Source: Sphaerisporangium melleum
GTDB taxonomy: Bacteria; Actinomycetota; Actinomycetes; Streptosporangiales; Streptosporangiaceae
Direction of reading: 5' to 3'
Assembly (NCBI RefSeq): GCF_014646695.1
Contig: NZ_BMNT01000007.1
Span: 1,382 to 65,381, forward strand
DNA: 64,000 nucleotides
Under the pieces are notes generated by a model. That model was not told the DNA's origin, searched no databases, and worked only from the letters and a program-made list of their open reading frames with translations. This document shows, piece after piece, positions 60,889 to 64,000 of this stretch. The position numbers were made by a program, and so were the translations under genes. Each line of letters begins with the position of its first letter. Position 1 is the stretch's first letter.

Positions 60889-60922
60889 GCCGCCAAGTAT
60901 CCGTTCCGGCCCCCGCCCGGCG

Positions 60923-60973
60923 CCTCCCCCGTAGGAGGGATCAGCGGGCCGTGCCTCCCCGCCGATGGGGGAG
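60923..60973. promoter_or_regulatory. Two inverted repeats, candidate response-regulator sites
   Basis: CCTCC-N6-GGAGG (60923-60938) and CTCCCC-N7-GGGGAG (60955-60973) are centred about 33 bp apart, three helical turns. They lie in the 313-bp divergent gap between the kinase and membrane protein genes. The rest of the gap holds no gene I can support. Confidence 0.45.
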
Positions 60974-61201
60974 CCGCGATTTGGCGAGCGCGGGGGATCC
61001 GGGCGCGCGGGGCCGCCGCCTACGGTCCTGATATCGCCGTCGTCCGCACGGCGCCCCCATCACCACCTGGCCCGGTCGCCGGCGACGCCTCCGCCCGAGC
61101 CGTCAGGCCGGCAGCACTCGGTACGCGGCACTCCTTCGGCACGTGCCCAGGGCTCCGCTCGTCCACGAGGCCGGCTCATCGCATCCTGCAGGGAGGCTCC
61201 C

Positions 61202-62197
61202 ATGCTCGGTAAGACGCCCTGGTCCGGTCCATCCCTCGTTCCGGTACCGCCGGTGCCGGCAGGTCACGCTCACGCCCTGCGGGCGGGCGCGTTCATCGCC
61301 TCGGTCCGCGCGGCCTGGGGGGATGTGCCCGGCTACCGGCGGCTCGCCTACCTCACGGGCGCGCTGCTGGTCGTGGCCGGGCTGGTACAGGCCGCCATCT
61401 GGGCGGTGACCGGCGGCTCGGCGTCCGGGCCGCTGTCCTGGCGCAAGCCGGTGACCTTCGGCCTGTCCTTCGGCATGACGACCGCCACGCTGGCCGCGGT
61501 CGCCGCGCATCTGCCGGTACGGCGGTGGCTCGGCCTGCCGCTGTCGGTCCTGCTGTGCGGCTCGACGACGCTGGAGGTCGCCTGGGTGACGCTGCAGCAC
61601 GCGCGAGGAGTCCCCTCGCACTTCAACGGGACGACGCCCTTCGACGAGACGCTGTGGCTGACGGCGGCCGTCTCGATCGGGGTGACCAACCTCGTCCTGC
61701 TCACCATGACCGTGGCCGCCTTCGCCCGGACTCAGGCACCCGCCCCGATGAGGTGGGCGATCAGGGCGGGCCTGGTGGCGCTGCTGGTCGCGCAACTGGT
61801 GGGTGCCTGGATGATCGTGCACGGCAACGCGCTGGTCGACGCGGGCGCCGACCCGTTCACCCGGTCGATGAGCACGTACGGCGTCGCCGGGGCGATGAAG
61901 GCCGCCCACGCGGTTCCCATGCACGCCATCCAGGTGTTCGTCGTGCTCGCCTGGCTGCTGGCGCGTACGGGGCTGCCGCGCCGCCGCCAGGTGGCCCTGG
62001 TCCTGACGGGGGTCGCCGGCTACGCGGGCCTGTTCGTGATCGTGCTGCTCCGCACGGCGGCCGGGCTCGCGCCGTTCGACCTCGATGCCGGCGCCCTGCT
62101 GTACCTGCTCCCGGCCGGGCTGCTCGCCGCCGCCGCCCTCCCGGCCCTGACTCGCGCCGCCCGGCCCGCTACAGGAAGGGTCGGCCGGGTGATGTAG
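61202..62197 (+). CDS. Polytopic membrane protein of unknown function
   Basis: A 331-residue protein with seven or eight hydrophobic helices in residues 55-320. The first 45 residues are polar. I recognise no family motif. Notable segments are SWRKPVTFGLSFGMTTATLA and the conserved-looking HAVPMHAIQVFVVLAWLLA. AGGGAGG precedes the ATG at 61202; the open frame before it overlaps the regulatory repeats. It is divergent from a two-component system and is probably its target, perhaps a transporter or stress-related membrane protein. Confidence 0.75.
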   Translation: MLGKTPWSGPSLVPVPPVPAGHAHALRAGAFIASVRAAWGDVPGYRRLAYLTGALLVVAGLVQAAIWAVTGGSASGPLSWRKPVTFGLSFGMTTATLAAVAAHLPVRRWLGLPLSVLLCGSTTLEVAWVTLQHARGVPSHFNGTTPFDETLWLTAAVSIGVTNLVLLTMTVAAFARTQAPAPMRWAIRAGLVALLVAQLVGAWMIVHGNALVDAGADPFTRSMSTYGVAGAMKAAHAVPMHAIQVFVVLAWLLARTGLPRRRQVALVLTGVAGYAGLFVIVLLRTAAGLAPFDLDAGALLYLLPAGLLAAAALPALTRAARPATGRVGRVM

Positions 62198-62347
62198 AGC
62201 TCCGGGCGAGAACGGGCGCACCTTTTGTCCGGTTAGCAGGTGAATGTCACTTGACCGGCATCGGCCGGTTTCCCAGAAATCAACGGAGAGTCGCGAGGGT
62301 CTGTCAAGTTCGGGGGCGAAGGTCGCCGAACAAGCCCGAGGAGACCC

Positions 62348-63355
62348 ATGTCACGACGACTCGGCCTGCCCACGACCACCCTCACCGCCCTCGTCATGGC
62401 CGCCGTCACCACGACGGCGGCCTCGCCCTCTGCCGCCTCGTCCGCACATCAGGCATCGCATGCGTCCGCCACCCTGGCCGATGCCTCGTCCGCGTACGCG
62501 CTCTCGTCCCGTCCCAGCTCCTTCTCCCCCGCCGTGGACTCGCCGGTCGGCATAGTGGCGCGGCCGTCCTCGGCGGCCGAGCAGGTGATCAATGTGGCGC
62601 ACCGCGGGGCCTCGGCGAACGCGCCGGAGAACACCGTCGCCGCGTTCCAGCGGGCCCGCACGGAGCAGGCCGACATGTTCGAGCTGGACGTCCAGGAGAC
62701 GCGGGACCACAAGCTGGTGCTGATGCACGACACCACCCTGAGCCGCACCACGGACGCCGAGCGGGTCTTCCCCGGCAGTGCGCCCTGGCGGGTGGGCGAC
62801 TTCACCCTCGCCGAGATCCGCAGGCTGGACGCCGGCGCGTGGTTCTCCTCGCGGTACCGCAACGAGCCGGTGCCCACGCTGGGTGAGGCGCTGCGCGCGC
62901 TGGAGGGGAGCGGCCTCGGCCTGCTGCTGGAGATCAAGGCGCCCGAGCTGTACCCGGGCATCGAGGCGCGGGTGGCCGCCGAGCTGCGACGCCATCCGTC
63001 CTGGCTCGCCGCCGGCCGGCTGGTCGTGCAGTCCTTCGACTGGGGGTCGATGCGCACCTTCCACCAGATCATGCCGCGCGTTCCGATCGGCCTGCTCGGC
63101 ACGCCGGCGGCCGGCGAACTCCCCGCCCTGGCGCGGTTCGCCGACCTGATCAACCCGCCGTACGGCGAGCTCACCGCGTCCTACGTCGGCCGCGTGCACA
63201 AGCTCGGCATGCGGGTGTACACCTGGACCGTCGACGACCCGCAGACCATGCGCCGCCTGATCTCCGAGCGGGTCGACGGCATCATCACCAACAAGCCCGG
63301 CGTGCTGCGCGCACTCACCCGCGCCGCCGCCTCGGCCGCGGGCGGGCGCGGGTGA
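62348..63355 (+). CDS. Secreted glycerophosphodiester phosphodiesterase
   Basis: A 335-residue secreted enzyme that hydrolyses glycerophosphodiesters to glycerol-3-phosphate and an alcohol. A signal peptide spans about residues 1-32. The catalytic His85 lies in NVAHRGASANAPENT. Glu112 and Asp114 (FELDVQ) bind metal, and His127 is in LMHDTTLSRT. The closing strand VYTWTVDDPQTMRRLI is typical of the GDPD family. GAGGAGA precedes the ATG. It may serve phosphate supply from teichoic acid or lipid debris. It converges on the reductase gene. Confidence 0.93.
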   Translation: MSRRLGLPTTTLTALVMAAVTTTAASPSAASSAHQASHASATLADASSAYALSSRPSSFSPAVDSPVGIVARPSSAAEQVINVAHRGASANAPENTVAAFQRARTEQADMFELDVQETRDHKLVLMHDTTLSRTTDAERVFPGSAPWRVGDFTLAEIRRLDAGAWFSSRYRNEPVPTLGEALRALEGSGLGLLLEIKAPELYPGIEARVAAELRRHPSWLAAGRLVVQSFDWGSMRTFHQIMPRVPIGLLGTPAAGELPALARFADLINPPYGELTASYVGRVHKLGMRVYTWTVDDPQTMRRLISERVDGIITNKPGVLRALTRAAASAAGGRG

Positions 63356-63370
63356 GCCCGGTAGGGGCGC

Positions 63371-63982
63371 TCATGCCTCCTGCGCCACCCGCTCGTCGTG
63401 CCCCGCCGCGCCCTCGCCCTGCTCGGTGCGCTCGAAGCGGAGCAGCACCGTGCGCCCGTCGAGGGTGCGTGCCTCGGCCAGCCTGATCGGCAGGCGCTCG
63501 GTCCCTTCGGGGAACAGTCGCTTCCCGCCGCCGAGGACGACCGGGTGGACGACGATGTGGTACTCGTCGATCAGGCCCAGCGCGCCGAGTGAGGCCCCGA
63601 GGCCGGCGCCGCCGGTGATCAGCAGGTCGCCGCCCGGCTGCCGCTTGAGCGCCGTGACCTCCTCGGCGAGGTCGTCTCCGATCACCCGGGCGTCCCACTC
63701 GGCCGTCTTCAACGTCCGGGAGAACACGATCTTGGGGGTCTCCCGCCACAGGGGGGCGAACGCCAGGTCGTGCTCGTCGTCGGACGTCGACTCCGCCTGC
63801 GGCCAGTAGGAGGACATCATCTCCCACACCACCCGTCCGTACAGGAAGGCGCCGGCGCGGCGGGCGAGGTCGAGCGAGTAGTCGGACCACTCGGGCCCGA
63901 GGACCGGCCAGTCGAACTCGCCGTTCGGCCCGGCGATGCAGCCGTCGAGCGAGGTGTGAACGTAGTGAATGATCTTGCGCAT
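63371..63982 (-). CDS. DHFR/RibD C-terminal-like reductase
   Basis: A 203-residue protein of the dihydrofolate reductase/RibD C-terminal superfamily. It begins RKIIHYVHTSLDGCIAGPNG. AGAFLYGRVVWEMM and DLLITGGAGLGASLGALGLI are the family's NADPH-binding blocks, and VVLGGGKRLFPEG closes the fold. Members are mostly uncharacterised; few are true DHFRs. AAGGAG precedes the ATG. The stop is 16 bp from that of the phosphodiesterase gene. Confidence 0.9.
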   Translation of the reverse strand: MRKIIHYVHTSLDGCIAGPNGEFDWPVLGPEWSDYSLDLARRAGAFLYGRVVWEMMSSYWPQAESTSDDEHDLAFAPLWRETPKIVFSRTLKTAEWDARVIGDDLAEEVTALKRQPGGDLLITGGAGLGASLGALGLIDEYHIVVHPVVLGGGKRLFPEGTERLPIRLAEARTLDGRTVLLRFERTEQGEGAAGHDERVAQEA

Positions 63983-64000
63983 GACGTGCTCCTTCTGAGC

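Noticed and set aside
62210-62260. Possible Pho box before the glycerophosphodiesterase gene
   Set aside because: Only one ATTCACCTG-like unit is present, on the opposite strand, with no second repeat at 11-bp spacing.
1-64000. CRISPR arrays, insertion sequences, prophage or plasmid functions
   Set aside because: No repeat-spacer pattern, transposase, integrase, capsid or replication motif was seen. The only tandem array has no unique spacers.

Overview
The window is high-GC DNA from a filamentous actinomycete. The evidence is near-total G/C at third codon positions, frequent GTG starts, two conservon-type operons (sensor kinase, roadblock, DUF742, GTPase), a DUF574 methyltransferase, and a ROK-controlled xylAB operon. 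A Streptosporangiales genus such as Nonomuraea or Streptosporangium is my guess; the sequence does not settle it. I see no rRNA, intact tRNA, CRISPR array, insertion sequence or replication origin.

Layout. 0-10.3 kb is a cell-surface polysaccharide locus. A leftward unit carries a glycosyltransferase, a WecC-type nucleotide-sugar dehydrogenase, a second glycosyltransferase, a secreted DUF4434 protein and an NrtR-like regulator. A rightward unit carries a WecB-type UDP-GlcNAc 2-epimerase and a two-domain glycosyltransferase. 10.4-18.3 kb holds single genes: sulfotransferase, DUF234 ATPase with an operator next to its start, MFS exporter, VOC protein, orphan RHH/DUF433 protein, truncated haemoglobin, DUF574 methyltransferase and DUF5996 protein. 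18.4-20.3 kb is a two-gene unit of lower GC: a Cys-rich small protein coupled to an ImmA/IrrE metallopeptidase, closed by a very strong terminator. 20.4-23.3 kb has a secreted phospholipase A2, a geranylgeranyl-reductase-like flavoprotein and a TIGR00027 methyltransferase. 23.5-28.7 kb is a three-subunit formate dehydrogenase operon, with cysteine in place of selenocysteine. 28.9-32.0 kb is a PEP-mutase/AhpD pair divergent from a MocR regulator with an unusual His/Pro-rich linker. 32.1-33.5 kb is a MarR/SDR divergent pair with two identical operators.

33.6-36.8 kb is the most notable part: a RiPP cluster of the ATP-grasp (graspetide/imiditide) class. It has a precursor peptide, an ATP-grasp ester ligase and a PIMT-like methyltransferase, preceded by fragments of two regulators. 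36.9-43.9 kb has a DUF952 protein, a 44-bp tandem repeat, an NfeD-like/flotillin pair, a Tat-exported amine-oxidase-like flavoprotein, a membrane acyltransferase and an SDR. 44.0-51.7 kb carries two conservons facing each other. The rightward one is complete (ABCD). The leftward one lacks the GTPase. 51.9-56.8 kb has a DUF998 membrane protein and the xylAB operon with its divergent ROK repressor and a clear operator. 56.9-64 kb has a VOC protein, a PrmC-like methyltransferase preceded by a candidate leader peptide and attenuator, a LuxR-type two-component system beside a membrane protein gene, a secreted glycerophosphodiesterase and a DHFR-like reductase.

Assignments rest on reading motifs by eye; no database search was run. 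Start codons were chosen from Shine-Dalgarno sequences, overlaps and domain boundaries, and alternatives are given where the choice is open.
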